DNA from: Bacteroidia bacterium
GTDB lineage: Bacteria > Bacteroidota > Bacteroidia > NS11-12g > UBA9320
Reading direction: 5' to 3'
Length of the DNA stretch: 21,216 bases
Assembly (NCBI GenBank): GCA_022425465.1
Contig: JAKMFK010000230.1
Span: 1-21,216, forward strand
Positions within the stretch are counted from its first letter, which is position 1, and each line of letters opens with the position of its first letter. A program made the position numbers and the translations under genes. The notes below the pieces were generated by a model. That model worked only from the letters and a program-made list of their open reading frames with translations. It searched no databases and was not told the DNA's origin. Shown in pieces: positions 9,524-17,098 of the stretch.

Positions 9524-10119
9524 CGAGCTTTCCAATTATGGAATATTTTTACTCCGTCCAGGGTGAAGGAGTTTTTGTGGGACAACCCTCTTTTTTTATT
9601 CGTATGGGTGGTTGTGATGTAGGATGTGTGTGGTGTGATGTTAAAGATAGTTGGGATGCAAAAAAACATCCAAAATTATCGATAGATTTTCTGATTGAAG
9701 AAGCTAAAAAATATTCAAGCAGGTTACTAATTATAACAGGAGGAGAGCCAGCAATGTATGATTTAACTGAACTTACCAAAAGTTTTAAAAAAGCTGGTTT
9801 TCAAGTTCATATTGAGACTAGCGGTGCTTATCCTTTAGTTGGTAATTTTGATTGGATTACATTTTCACCTAAAAAATTTAAACAGCCTTTGGAGAGTGTT
9901 GCAAAGATGGCCAATGAGTTAAAGATTGTGGTATTTAATAAGAGCGATATTCAATGGGCAGAAGAACACCAAAAATTTGTTACGTCAGATTGTAAATTAT
10001 TTTTACAACCCGAATGGGATAAGCGAAAAATTACTGAAAAAATAGTCTTTGATTATGTTTTAACAAACCCCAATTGGTTTATGAGTCTGCAAACTCATAA
10101 ATATTTGGGTGTAGACTAG
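9520..10119 (+). CDS. queE: 7-carboxy-7-deazaguanine synthase (radical SAM)
   Basis: QueE converts 6-carboxy-tetrahydropterin to 7-carboxy-7-deazaguanine using S-adenosylmethionine, a step of queuosine/preQ0 synthesis. The 199-residue protein shows the family start (YSVQGEGVFVGQPSFFIR). It has the radical-SAM CxxxCxxC cluster motif at Cys32/Cys36/Cys39 (GCDVGCVWCD), the ITGGEP SAM-binding motif, HIETSGAYP, and a C-terminal FLQPEWD and SLQTHKYLGVD typical of QueE. It overlaps folD by four bases and has an upstream AAAAGGAAA ribosome-binding-like stretch inside folD. It converges with the YHYH gene, with only 16 bases between stop codons. Confidence 0.96.
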   Translation: MTSFPIMEYFYSVQGEGVFVGQPSFFIRMGGCDVGCVWCDVKDSWDAKKHPKLSIDFLIEEAKKYSSRLLIITGGEPAMYDLTELTKSFKKAGFQVHIETSGAYPLVGNFDWITFSPKKFKQPLESVAKMANELKIVVFNKSDIQWAEEHQKFVTSDCKLFLQPEWDKRKITEKIVFDYVLTNPNWFMSLQTHKYLGVD

Positions 10120-10135
10120 TTTGGTTTTAGTCCTA

Positions 10136-11497
10136 TTATCTCTGAATATTTATTTTACGAGTCAATTGGTTAATGCCATCGTCGAAGTGAAGTAGGTAAT
10201 TTCCTTCATAAACTGTTTGAACATCGTAATATGTTATGGTACTCCCTGGAGGTATTGATGTCGAGCTTATTTTCTTACCATTCATATCTGATAGTGTAAT
10301 CTGAACATTATTTCTATTTAATCCACCAAGTTGTATGGCTATCAGGTCTGACGCTGGATTAGGAAATACAGTTATTTTAGTATGATTAAGAATACTAATA
10401 TTATTAGTTGTAGGTATGTAAACAGTCGTTTCTGCATCTACTGAAGAAACATTTCTTCGTTCGAAATTTCCATAGAAATAAGGGCCTACTGCGTAGGGGT
10501 AAGCAGAATTCCAATCTCCATCAACAGTACAAAAGTAAGCATAGGTTCCTTCTGGGTATTCTGGAGTTATGCAAAATCGACCATTGTGTTCATCGAGGAC
10601 ATCTTCTTGTGGACTCGCATTAAATCCATAGTCTTCTCTAAAGTAACCCAGAAAGTATGTTGCATCAATCGATGGACCGTCATCAACGTCTGTTCCATCA
10701 TGATGGTGTGTTCTCTCAGTTATATTTCTAAGTTGATAACCTGACTTTATTCTAGTAATTCCACCAGTTCCATCATTGTTTGCATACCCATAAGCTCCAT
10801 AGATAGGATATCCGTCATATGCAAATCCGATAAGCGGAGAATGCTTAGTGCTATCAATAGCATATAAACCTTCAGCATCATAGATATTACAAATATCTGA
10901 GATAACCTCTAAGTCAAGCTTGAAGGCTGAAGGGTTTTGATGGTGATGATAATTTCCCATTGCGGGATGTCCTTTAGCACAGTCAAATCCCTCTTTTTCT
11001 GCAGGTATAGCATCACGATTCCAAGCCATACTTGCGTTTGGTCCTCCCGGACATCTCGGGTTACCCGGACCACCACACAGTGCGTTCGTTTGAGGATTCC
11101 ATGCCACGCCATCTCGGTAATCAAATAAGGCTACACCATTTATGAATAAACCAATATTTCCTCCCACAGTAGCATCAAGTTCGCTTGTGTTTTGTGAAGG
11201 ATTCAAAGGTATTTTGTAAATACCATTTTGGTTTTCAGCATTACTTGGATTCCCATCATTAAAAGGACCCGTTGGATAGGAGGGAATACCAGTAGCTGTG
11301 ACGTACACAAAATCATCAGAATATTCCACCTTTTGACAATTGACTAGAATGTTGTTTTCGGTAAGTGAAGGATTACCTTTCGGGTAATATGTGCCAGTTT
11401 TTGTTGTATTTTGAAGCCAAGATGTGATTGCTGGGTTAAGTTGAGCTTTTACGATAGTGCTTATTAGAACACATAATATGATAGTTGTATTTCTCAT
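10136..11497 (-). CDS. Secreted YHYH-domain protein with T9SS sorting domain
   Basis: 453 residues with a signal peptide (cleavage near VKA, residue 18). The central part matches the YHYH family: GHPAMGNYHHHQNPS (His184-186), FAYDGYPIYGAYGY (residues 225-238), ERTHHHDGTD (His264-266) and LDEHNGRF..TPEYPEGTYAYF (301-322). Several Cys residues (54, 141, 149, 173, 203, 309, 323) could pair outside the cell. The His clusters are candidate metal ligands, but the family has no established function known to me. The last ~80 residues (VFPNPASDLIAI, then DMNGKKI) are a T9SS type A sorting domain, so it should be exported across the outer membrane. It is the last gene of the minus-strand run, 28 bases after the MbnH-like gene with no recognisable promoter in the gap. 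This suggests a function tied to the MbnP/MbnH pair. Confidence 0.87.
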   Translation of the reverse strand: MRNTTIILCVLISTIVKAQLNPAITSWLQNTTKTGTYYPKGNPSLTENNILVNCQKVEYSDDFVYVTATGIPSYPTGPFNDGNPSNAENQNGIYKIPLNPSQNTSELDATVGGNIGLFINGVALFDYRDGVAWNPQTNALCGGPGNPRCPGGPNASMAWNRDAIPAEKEGFDCAKGHPAMGNYHHHQNPSAFKLDLEVISDICNIYDAEGLYAIDSTKHSPLIGFAYDGYPIYGAYGYANNDGTGGITRIKSGYQLRNITERTHHHDGTDVDDGPSIDATYFLGYFREDYGFNASPQEDVLDEHNGRFCITPEYPEGTYAYFCTVDGDWNSAYPYAVGPYFYGNFERRNVSSVDAETTVYIPTTNNISILNHTKITVFPNPASDLIAIQLGGLNRNNVQITLSDMNGKKISSTSIPPGSTITYYDVQTVYEGNYLLHFDDGINQLTRKINIQR

Positions 11498-11525
11498 TTT
11501 ATTTAACTTTTAATTTTAGACGTTA

Positions 11526-12551
11526 TTAATTACTAATTTCCCTTGGTTGAAGTAATATTTTTCTTGGAAATTTATTTTGAGGATTAAAAATGAAATCTCT
11601 GTCGTTCAATGTTATTAAAAAAGATATTAAATCTGATTTATCATTTGAAGATAGCAAAATTTTATGATCAAGTTCTTTTGAAATGTATTTATACTCTTTG
11701 TTGACACTGGTGTAATGATTTATTACGGAACTCAATTTCTTAAATCGACCATCATGCATATAGGGATAGGTGTATCCAACATTTCGTAATGTTGGCACTT
11801 TAAATTTCATACTATCTTTGGATATTTTGGTGATATTGAATCTTCCTAAATCCATCGATTGACTATCTATACTAAGACCATTATTCTCGAATTTGTAATT
11901 TGTGAACAGGGGTTCAGTGTGGCATGAATTGCAGTGTTTTAAAAATAGCTTGTAGCCCTTATTTTCTTGAACAGAAAATGTGTCCTCACTCTGCCGCACT
12001 TTATCATATTTACTATTATCCGAAATTAGAGTAAGTTGAAACTGAGTTAAGGCTTTAAGCATTCTTTGGCTATTAATAAGCGAATTACCATATGCTTTCT
12101 TAAATAATGGTGGGTATAATTTTTTGTTTTGAAGCTTGTCAATTACATTTTCTATTGATTCGGCCATTTCTCCAGGGTGCGTTATTGGAGCAAGTGCTTG
12201 CACATCCAAGTGATTAATGGCACCATCCCACATAAGTTCTTTTTGCCAAGCAAGATTAATAAGGGCAGGAGCATTCCGTTTTCCGATACTGTCATGGATT
12301 CCGTGACTTAGAGCGTGGTCAGTGTGGGCAAAGCTATTATATGGAGAATGACAACTCGCACAAGAAATGGTATTATTAGCTGATAAAATTGGGTCATAAA
12401 ATAGTGCCCTTCCTAGTTGTGTTAAATCATAAGTATTGCTTGAAAAGTTAAGTTCATAGTTAGGTTTTGGAAAATAGTTTGGGTAGTGCTTTGTTATATT
12501 TGAAGCAGCTATACATAGGAAAAATAGTGAGATAATTAGGCCATTTTTCAT
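11526..12551 (-). CDS. MbnH-like/MauG-type diheme cytochrome c peroxidase family protein
   Basis: 341 residues with an N-terminal signal segment (cleavage near IAAS, residue 17). Two c-type heme sites are present, CASCH (Cys64, Cys67, His68) and CNSCH (Cys207, Cys210, His211), spaced as in the bacterial cytochrome c peroxidase/MauG superfamily. Other family marks are FYDPILSANNTIS, MWDGAINHLDVQA, PGEMAESI and TLRNVGYTYPYMHDG. The last holds Tyr, Met and His residues that could act as distal heme ligands. The family includes true peroxidases and MauG/MbnH enzymes that oxidise residues of partner proteins. The ATG overlaps the stop of the MbnP-like gene by four bases (ATGA). This tight pairing makes an MbnH-type role, oxidising a tryptophan of MbnP in the periplasm, the best reading. 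A plain peroxide-reducing enzyme cannot be excluded from sequence alone. Confidence 0.88.
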   Translation of the reverse strand: MKNGLIISLFFLCIAASNITKHYPNYFPKPNYELNFSSNTYDLTQLGRALFYDPILSANNTISCASCHSPYNSFAHTDHALSHGIHDSIGKRNAPALINLAWQKELMWDGAINHLDVQALAPITHPGEMAESIENVIDKLQNKKLYPPLFKKAYGNSLINSQRMLKALTQFQLTLISDNSKYDKVRQSEDTFSVQENKGYKLFLKHCNSCHTEPLFTNYKFENNGLSIDSQSMDLGRFNITKISKDSMKFKVPTLRNVGYTYPYMHDGRFKKLSSVINHYTSVNKEYKYISKELDHKILLSSNDKSDLISFLITLNDRDFIFNPQNKFPRKILLQPREISN

Positions 12552-13177
12552 AAATCAGTAAAAAAGGATTCGGATAGTAGATCAGCGAATTTCATGGCAA
12601 TGTTACAAGGACTCATGATTTTACTTTTTACGGCTAATATTTCTTGTAAGATAATGTCAATTGGAAGATATACCTTGTTGAATGTCATGGGCAAAGTTAC
12701 TGTTCTATATGTGTTGAATGGGATAAGGTAACCTCCAATATGATACGTGAAAGGTTGTTTACTCTCTCCTTCAAGTTTAAGGTTAATATATCCACTTTGC
12801 CAAGTCCAATACATCCCATTTTGAGGGTCTAAATCACCAGTTAAAGCACCTTGATTATTAGTAGCACTATCAATACCTAATGAAAAAGATATTTTATTAT
12901 ATGATATGTTCGTTGGGGTTTGAATCGTAAGGGTTTCGGGGAATTCAGCATCCATCAGTTGATAGGATGGTTGCTCAAATATAATTTGAGAATCTTTTAG
13001 TAATTTGACATGCCCAATATAGAATCGTATAGAGGTGATTTTTGTTTGATCGGAGTACGTTGAATCTAAAATTAATGGATTTGATTCATAAGTGGGTTCA
13101 AATTTGATGTGAGATTGTCCAAGTATATCGCTAAAAAAGAAGTTTATCCATAAAATGACTAAAAAACATCGTTTCAT
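12548..13177 (-). CDS. MbnP-like periplasmic protein
   Basis: 209 residues with a signal peptide (cleavage near ILGQ, residue 20). It matches the MbnP-like family as I know it: IRFYIGHVKL near residues 50-60, then FSLGIDSATNNQGALTGDLD (98-117), GMYWTWQSGYINLKLEG (121-137) and YHIGGY (145-150). The C-terminus is short and helical. Established knowledge: in methanotrophs MbnP binds copper and a tryptophan is oxidised to kynurenine by the diheme partner MbnH. Trp124 and Trp126 in the WTW motif are the obvious candidates here; I cannot say which, if either, is modified. It begins six bases after the CnrX-like gene and shares an ATGA overlap with the MbnH-like gene, so the pair is translationally coupled. 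Copper handling is inferred. Confidence 0.83.
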   Translation of the reverse strand: MKRCFLVILWINFFFSDILGQSHIKFEPTYESNPLILDSTYSDQTKITSIRFYIGHVKLLKDSQIIFEQPSYQLMDAEFPETLTIQTPTNISYNKISFSLGIDSATNNQGALTGDLDPQNGMYWTWQSGYINLKLEGESKQPFTYHIGGYLIPFNTYRTVTLPMTFNKVYLPIDIILQEILAVKSKIMSPCNIAMKFADLLSESFFTDL

Positions 13178-13183
13178 AATTTC

Positions 13184-13639
13184 TTACTTTTTTGGATGTT
13201 TTGCTCTTGTTTTTCTTTTAAAAAATATTTTGTTCAAGTCCATGTTTTCTAGTTTTGAGGATTGGTTTGGATCACACAATTTCTTGATTTCTCTAAAATG
13301 ATTAATGTGAGTTTTTTCAATTTTTTTATGCAATAAAGCAATTTCGGAAATAACCAATTCTTCATTACTTAATAAGCTATCAACCTTTAATTGTGAAATT
13401 AATTTGTCCTTAGTTCTGTGTAATTGGTTATTTAACTTTCTGATAGATTTTTGGTGGTCTTTGATAAGCTTATCGTAATGAGTAATTTGAGTTTCATTAA
13501 ATTTTAGTTTTTCGATAATAAGTTGTCTTGGTTTGGTTTTTCGGTGTTTTGAATTTAGGAGAAATCCACCAGAAATTAGCAAAATATTAGAGAATACTAG
13601 ACCTGCAATAATCCATTTTAATATTTTTATTTTATTCAT
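13184..13639 (-). CDS. CnrX/Spy-like periplasmic metal-sensor candidate
   Basis: 151 residues: one membrane segment (residues ~7-29), then an all-helical periplasmic part rich in Lys, Leu, Gln and Glu. The pattern LKFNETQITHYDKLIKDHQ, a long amphipathic hairpin and then HINHFREIKKLCDPNQ resembles the Spy/CpxP/CnrX fold (heavy-metal resistance family). His54 and His62 in helix one and His111, His114 and Cys122 in the last helices are possible metal ligands; CnrX itself uses two helix-one His and a late His and Met. The start ATG overlaps the preceding 98-residue gene by eight bases. Placed after an ECF sigma factor and a one-pass membrane protein, it fits the sensor place of a CnrYXH-type module. 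Metal identity cannot be read from the sequence. Confidence 0.7.
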   Translation of the reverse strand: MNKIKILKWIIAGLVFSNILLISGGFLLNSKHRKTKPRQLIIEKLKFNETQITHYDKLIKDHQKSIRKLNNQLHRTKDKLISQLKVDSLLSNEELVISEIALLHKKIEKTHINHFREIKKLCDPNQSSKLENMDLNKIFFKRKTRAKHPKK

Positions 13640-13928
13640 TATAAATCTGATTTTTATCGAGTTCTATATAGCTATTAGAATCATTTTCATTTTCTTTATG
13701 CTTTTGATGGTAATATACAATCGTACTAATATCAGCTACTAGGAATAGAATAAAAATTGCAGCCACTCTTCGAATATAAACTGCTGATATTTTTTCGTAC
13801 CTATTCGATTGGATATTCAATAAAATCCTTGAGGCAACATGCTTAGGTATTTCAACACTTTTAATCTTTTGCAGAAAATCGACATTCATATTTACTTTAT
13901 AGACGTATTTTTTTTCATTTTCCTTCAT
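13632..13928 (-). CDS. Small single-pass membrane protein, candidate anti-sigma factor
   Basis: 98 residues: a ~53-residue cytoplasmic N-terminus with a predicted helix (FLQKIKSVEIPKHVASRIL), one membrane segment at about 54-73, and a short, charged periplasmic tail. I recognise no named domain. It overlaps the ECF sigma gene by 14 bases and the CnrX-like gene by eight, and its size and topology match CnrY-type anti-sigma factors, which hold the sigma factor at the membrane. Anti-sigma function is inferred from context only. Confidence 0.6.
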   Translation of the reverse strand: MKENEKKYVYKVNMNVDFLQKIKSVEIPKHVASRILLNIQSNRYEKISAVYIRRVAAIFILFLVADISTIVYYHQKHKENENDSNSYIELDKNQIYNE

Positions 13929-14433
13929 TATTGATAAGCTTTGATAAATTGTTTTTTCCTCGTTGATATAATGATTCCACTGATTTTACGGTGCAATGCA
14001 TGATTAACGCAGTTTCTTTTTGAGTTTTATTTTCTATTTTTAACAGTATAATAGCAGTTTTTTGTCTTTCTGGTAGCTGATTTATTGCATCAAATATTTT
14101 TTTTACGGCTTCTTTTTGTTCTAAAATTACACCAGGATGGTCAAAATGTGAGAATTGAACTTTCTCCTTAGTTTGATTGTTTCTAATTGCATCAAAGAAA
14201 AATCTTCTTTTAATCCTTTTGCGGGATTTAATGAAATCTAATGATTTATTAATTGCAATTCTGTATACCCAAGTTTTTATTGAAGATTTTTTCTGAAAAG
14301 AGTTTAAATTTTTGTAAATGGATAAAAATATATCTTGCGTAATTTCTTGTGCATCTGCTTGATTTTGAACATATTGTAATGCTAAGTTGTAGACAATATT
14401 TTTATACTCGTTATATATTTTCTCAAAATCCAA
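13915..14433 (-). CDS. ECF-family RNA polymerase sigma factor
   Basis: 172 residues, the normal ECF length. Region 2 lies at ~5-75 (DAQEITQDIFLSIYKNL, then IKTWVYRIAINKSLDFIKSRKR) and region 4 at ~115-168 (INQLPERQKTAIILL and the helix-turn-helix KTQKETALIMHCTVKSVES). Linker residues 76-105 are basic then acidic. The start must be the TTG at 14433: a TAG lies three bases upstream in frame and no ATG precedes region 2. The gene begins 27 bases after the CotH stop and overlaps the 98-residue gene. ECF factors are normally held by a co-transcribed anti-sigma; the next two genes supply a plausible membrane anti-sigma and periplasmic sensor. I could not identify its target promoter. Confidence 0.9.
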   Translation of the reverse strand: MDFEKIYNEYKNIVYNLALQYVQNQADAQEITQDIFLSIYKNLNSFQKKSSIKTWVYRIAINKSLDFIKSRKRIKRRFFFDAIRNNQTKEKVQFSHFDHPGVILEQKEAVKKIFDAINQLPERQKTAIILLKIENKTQKETALIMHCTVKSVESLYQRGKNNLSKLINNEGK

Positions 14434-14460
14434 TGACTACTAAGCTTAAAAAGTATTCGA

Positions 14461-15795
14461 TCATTGAATATAATTTTGAGCAGCATTTAAACGGCTTACA
14501 TTATGAGACCTGAGTGTTTGAACAGCTAAATTAAATTGACCATTGACATAAGAATATCCACTTACTTCGTTGTTTGCGGATACATTTAAAAGGGATTCTT
14601 GAGTATTGTAAATATTTGTCATTCGATTATTCTCGAAAGAAGATTCAATGAAGAATTTGATGTGGTTTTTATAAATGGATTTATATTCACTGTCTGCAAT
14701 AATGAAACTAATTAGTGGCCAATTATTACCCACCTCAGTCATTTCAAATGAGAGTGAACCACCTCGTTTACCATTTTGAAAAGCTTCGTTATTATCCCAT
14801 GTTATCCATTTTATCAGATCGTCATTGGGGTCATGGTATAGGTAGTAATTATGAGTCATTCTCCCGTAGGTGTCCCAATTTTGAATGGTGTTATTTACAG
14901 CGAGGTACTTCAAGAATCCATCCACATCAAAAACGCTTTCTAAATTCTTTTTCCATTCCTCTGGATTTGAACTTCTTGTGTCAGCATGGAGTAGGTCAAA
15001 CATTTCTTGAATATCACTTCTAGCATTGATTTCCTCATTGGTTTTTTGTTCGAAGTCATTTAAGGTAAATCCGTTTGTTGAAAATCTGGCACCATTGCCA
15101 TCAGGTTTGTAGCAATTTCCATTTTTTGAACCGAACCAGTTTTTTAAAAAGGTATCAAAAACAATTTCAGTCATGGTATAAACCCCATAGTATTTGTATG
15201 TTCCTGTACCTTCATCGATATATACTTCATAAAAAGCTGTTCGAACAGCAGGTACGCCAAAGTTTCTAAATAAGTCTGCTGCAGACTTCTCTCGCATAAG
15301 TGAAGGGTCATTATAATTGCTACTCATGGATAATTCTTTAAAACCATAGAATCGTTGGTCTGCAATCTCTGGGAATTCATATTCCCATTTGTCAAAGTCA
15401 AATCTTAGGGGAAGTTTATTGCTATTGGCTCGAAGTGAAGAGTTTCCCTTGTATCGAATGCCAACGTGCTCCCACATTAGACCATTAAAGTTTACTTCAC
15501 AGTGGAAATAGTCTGGATTTTCGCTTGGGAATCCACCTGGACCTCCACCACCTTGTTTCTGAGATAAGTCCGTCTGCATGGCTTGCCATTCATCTGCTGT
15601 GAAGATGATATCCAGCCTATTTACCTTGTCTTGGTTAAATACAACGTCATAATTTGCAGGATACCCATTAGAATGACTAGAAGATTCAGTATCAATTATA
15701 TTTTCTTCATTAGGTATGAAGATTTCTTTTTTACAAGAGAATAATACAAGTGTGGTGATTGTAATTAATGTCGCTTTTATTTTCCAAGTATTCAT
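14461..15795 (-). CDS. CotH-kinase family lipoprotein
   Basis: 444 residues with a lipoprotein signal (LVLFSC, Cys21). CotH domain motifs follow in order: VNRLDIIFTADEW (58-70), a glycine linker QGGGGPGGFP (80-90), VGIRYKGNSSLR (111-122), LPLRFDFDKW, KELSMSSNYNDPSLMREK (153-170), YYGVYTMTE (202-210) and the late ITWDNNEAF (331-339). Established knowledge: CotH proteins are atypical kinases, in Bacillus phosphorylating spore-coat proteins, and their active sites use acidic residues; Asp334 in WDNNEAF is the candidate here. No spore function is possible in this lineage, so another envelope substrate must exist. The gene overlaps DUF2490 by four bases (ATGA), making it the last of a tight four-gene set with the VTC and DUF4956 genes. 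Lipid anchoring suggests it acts in the periplasm or at the surface. Confidence 0.88.
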   Translation of the reverse strand: MNTWKIKATLITITTLVLFSCKKEIFIPNEENIIDTESSSHSNGYPANYDVVFNQDKVNRLDIIFTADEWQAMQTDLSQKQGGGGPGGFPSENPDYFHCEVNFNGLMWEHVGIRYKGNSSLRANSNKLPLRFDFDKWEYEFPEIADQRFYGFKELSMSSNYNDPSLMREKSAADLFRNFGVPAVRTAFYEVYIDEGTGTYKYYGVYTMTEIVFDTFLKNWFGSKNGNCYKPDGNGARFSTNGFTLNDFEQKTNEEINARSDIQEMFDLLHADTRSSNPEEWKKNLESVFDVDGFLKYLAVNNTIQNWDTYGRMTHNYYLYHDPNDDLIKWITWDNNEAFQNGKRGGSLSFEMTEVGNNWPLISFIIADSEYKSIYKNHIKFFIESSFENNRMTNIYNTQESLLNVSANNEVSGYSYVNGQFNLAVQTLRSHNVSRLNAAQNYIQ

Positions 15796-16496
15796 TTGTT
15801 CTTCTTTTTAATTGTGAAATTATATTTGATGCCTAATATGTTGGTTCTTTTTGGGTAGTTTCCAAAGAGTTCTTTTTCTGTTCTCAAAAAAGCACCGACA
15901 CTTCCTTTTTTCAATTTGTAATTTGAACTCAACGTATAACGTGCTTTGTAGATTCCATCATTATTCGTGATTCCATTAAATAGTTCAGCAGATAAGGTAG
16001 GATCTAATTTCCAATTTTTGATATTATAGGTAGATGCTACTTTTAGTCGTATGGTCTTTTTAATCTCATCTGTAGTTTTCTGGAGTTCATCTTTATTCTG
16101 ATACCTAATTCTATATTTCATTGCAAATCGACTGACAGAATGATTAAATTCTAGATCTACTTGCCAGCGGAGGTGACTCTCATTTCCTTGAATTTTGCCT
16201 CGATCATCATTTTCTGTGATTAATCTAGATGCAAACCCAATATTCAGAAAGTTAGCAAGTTTGTAATCTAACCCTAGTTGAGTAAAATATACATCCATAG
16301 TAGATGAATTGTCTTTTAGTCGAAGTTGTTGCGATAGGCTCAACTTTAGATTATCGGTGGGCTTATAGCGGAGATTAATGGATGACCAAGTTTCAAAATC
16401 TCGTATCGTGTGATAGGTGCCATCTTGAGCATTTGAGAGCAATGGTAGAGAGGTAAACATTGCTATAATCAGAACATAGTTAATGATTATTTTCAT
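15792..16496 (-). CDS. DUF2490 outer-membrane beta-barrel protein
   Basis: 234 residues with a signal peptide (cleavage near SNAQ, residue 24). The rest alternates hydrophobic and polar residues in many short strands, with aromatic ends such as FETWSSINLRYK, MKYRIRYQNK and GIKYNFTIKKK. This is the usual DUF2490 pattern and suggests a barrel of about 10-12 strands in the outer membrane. Function is unknown. It lies between the DUF4956 and CotH genes with ATGA overlaps on both sides, which implies a shared task, perhaps an outer-membrane partner of the lipid-anchored CotH protein (inferred). Confidence 0.8.
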   Translation of the reverse strand: MKIIINYVLIIAMFTSLPLLSNAQDGTYHTIRDFETWSSINLRYKPTDNLKLSLSQQLRLKDNSSTMDVYFTQLGLDYKLANFLNIGFASRLITENDDRGKIQGNESHLRWQVDLEFNHSVSRFAMKYRIRYQNKDELQKTTDEIKKTIRLKVASTYNIKNWKLDPTLSAELFNGITNNDGIYKARYTLSSNYKLKKGSVGAFLRTEKELFGNYPKRTNILGIKYNFTIKKKNK

Positions 16497-17098
16497 GAGG
16501 TTTTTGAGTATTTAATGGTTAGTGATGTGGTATCCTTCAAAAAATCGATTGACCCAATTTCGACCTCTATTATTTGGAGTCCTGTTCTTTCTTCAAGGTC
16601 TTTTATTAAGATTTCACGCATCTCAGGTTTAATGTTTTCAATTTTCTCATACGTGATTGTCTTAGTTAGGGTGTTTTCTCTAAATAATAATCGTTCAATG
16701 ATGAATATTGTAATTACAACAATGACATTTGCACCTACAATTTCTGCATAACTCATCTTTTGATTGGCGAGTGAGTTGATGACAGATACCCCAATGATTA
16801 TAAAAAGGTAAGTCATCTCCTTAATAGGAATGGGATTAGTACGGTATCGTATGATTCCAAAAATGGCGAATAGACCCAAAGCCATACCAATATCTAGTTC
16901 ATATTTTTTAAGGGTAAAACATAGAAAGAATACGATAATTCCTATCATATAATAAGTGAAAAGGTAGTCCCTCTTCTTGACAGTAGAGTAGTACAACCAT
17001 TGGATAATGATGGTCAAAAAGGAGATGTTCAGAAAAAACCGAAACATCATTTTATAGAAGTCGTCATCAAAGATGGGTATGCTCAAGAATTCGTTCAT
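16493..17098 (-). CDS. DUF4956 inner-membrane protein
   Basis: 201 residues with five likely membrane segments (about 17-38, 45-63, 70-86, 95-111 and 118-138) and a ~60-residue soluble C-terminal domain of alpha-beta type. The conserved DUF4956 motif GLFAIFGIIRYRTNPIPIKEMTYLF (75-99) is intact. The family has no known reaction, but it is regularly found beside VTC-domain polyphosphate polymerases. Here it overlaps the VTC gene by four bases upstream and DUF2490 by four bases downstream. A role as membrane channel or translocation partner for the polymer made by the VTC protein is a reasonable but unproven inference. Confidence 0.86.
   Translation of the reverse strand: MNEFLSIPIFDDDFYKMMFRFFLNISFLTIIIQWLYYSTVKKRDYLFTYYMIGIIVFFLCFTLKKYELDIGMALGLFAIFGIIRYRTNPIPIKEMTYLFIIIGVSVINSLANQKMSYAEIVGANVIVVITIFIIERLLFRENTLTKTITYEKIENIKPEMREILIKDLEERTGLQIIEVEIGSIDFLKDTTSLTIKYSKTS

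Noticed and set aside
10108..10140. GACTA/TAGTC pairing at the queE-YHYH convergent junction as a terminator
   Set aside because: A 5-bp stem with a 9-base loop and no T run is expected by chance in AT-rich DNA.
10909..11128. Open frames of 63-71 codons on both strands inside the YHYH gene
   Set aside because: They are out-of-frame shadows of a well-supported coding region, with no domain or signal of their own.
13533..13742. A 69-codon plus-strand frame rich in Ile and Phe across the sensor/anti-sigma junction
   Set aside because: It is antisense to two genes; the hydrophobic look comes from AT-rich coding sequence read backwards.
14715..15269. Plus-strand frames of 102 and 64 codons opposite the CotH gene
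   Set aside because: Antisense shadows; the CotH frame has clear family motifs throughout.
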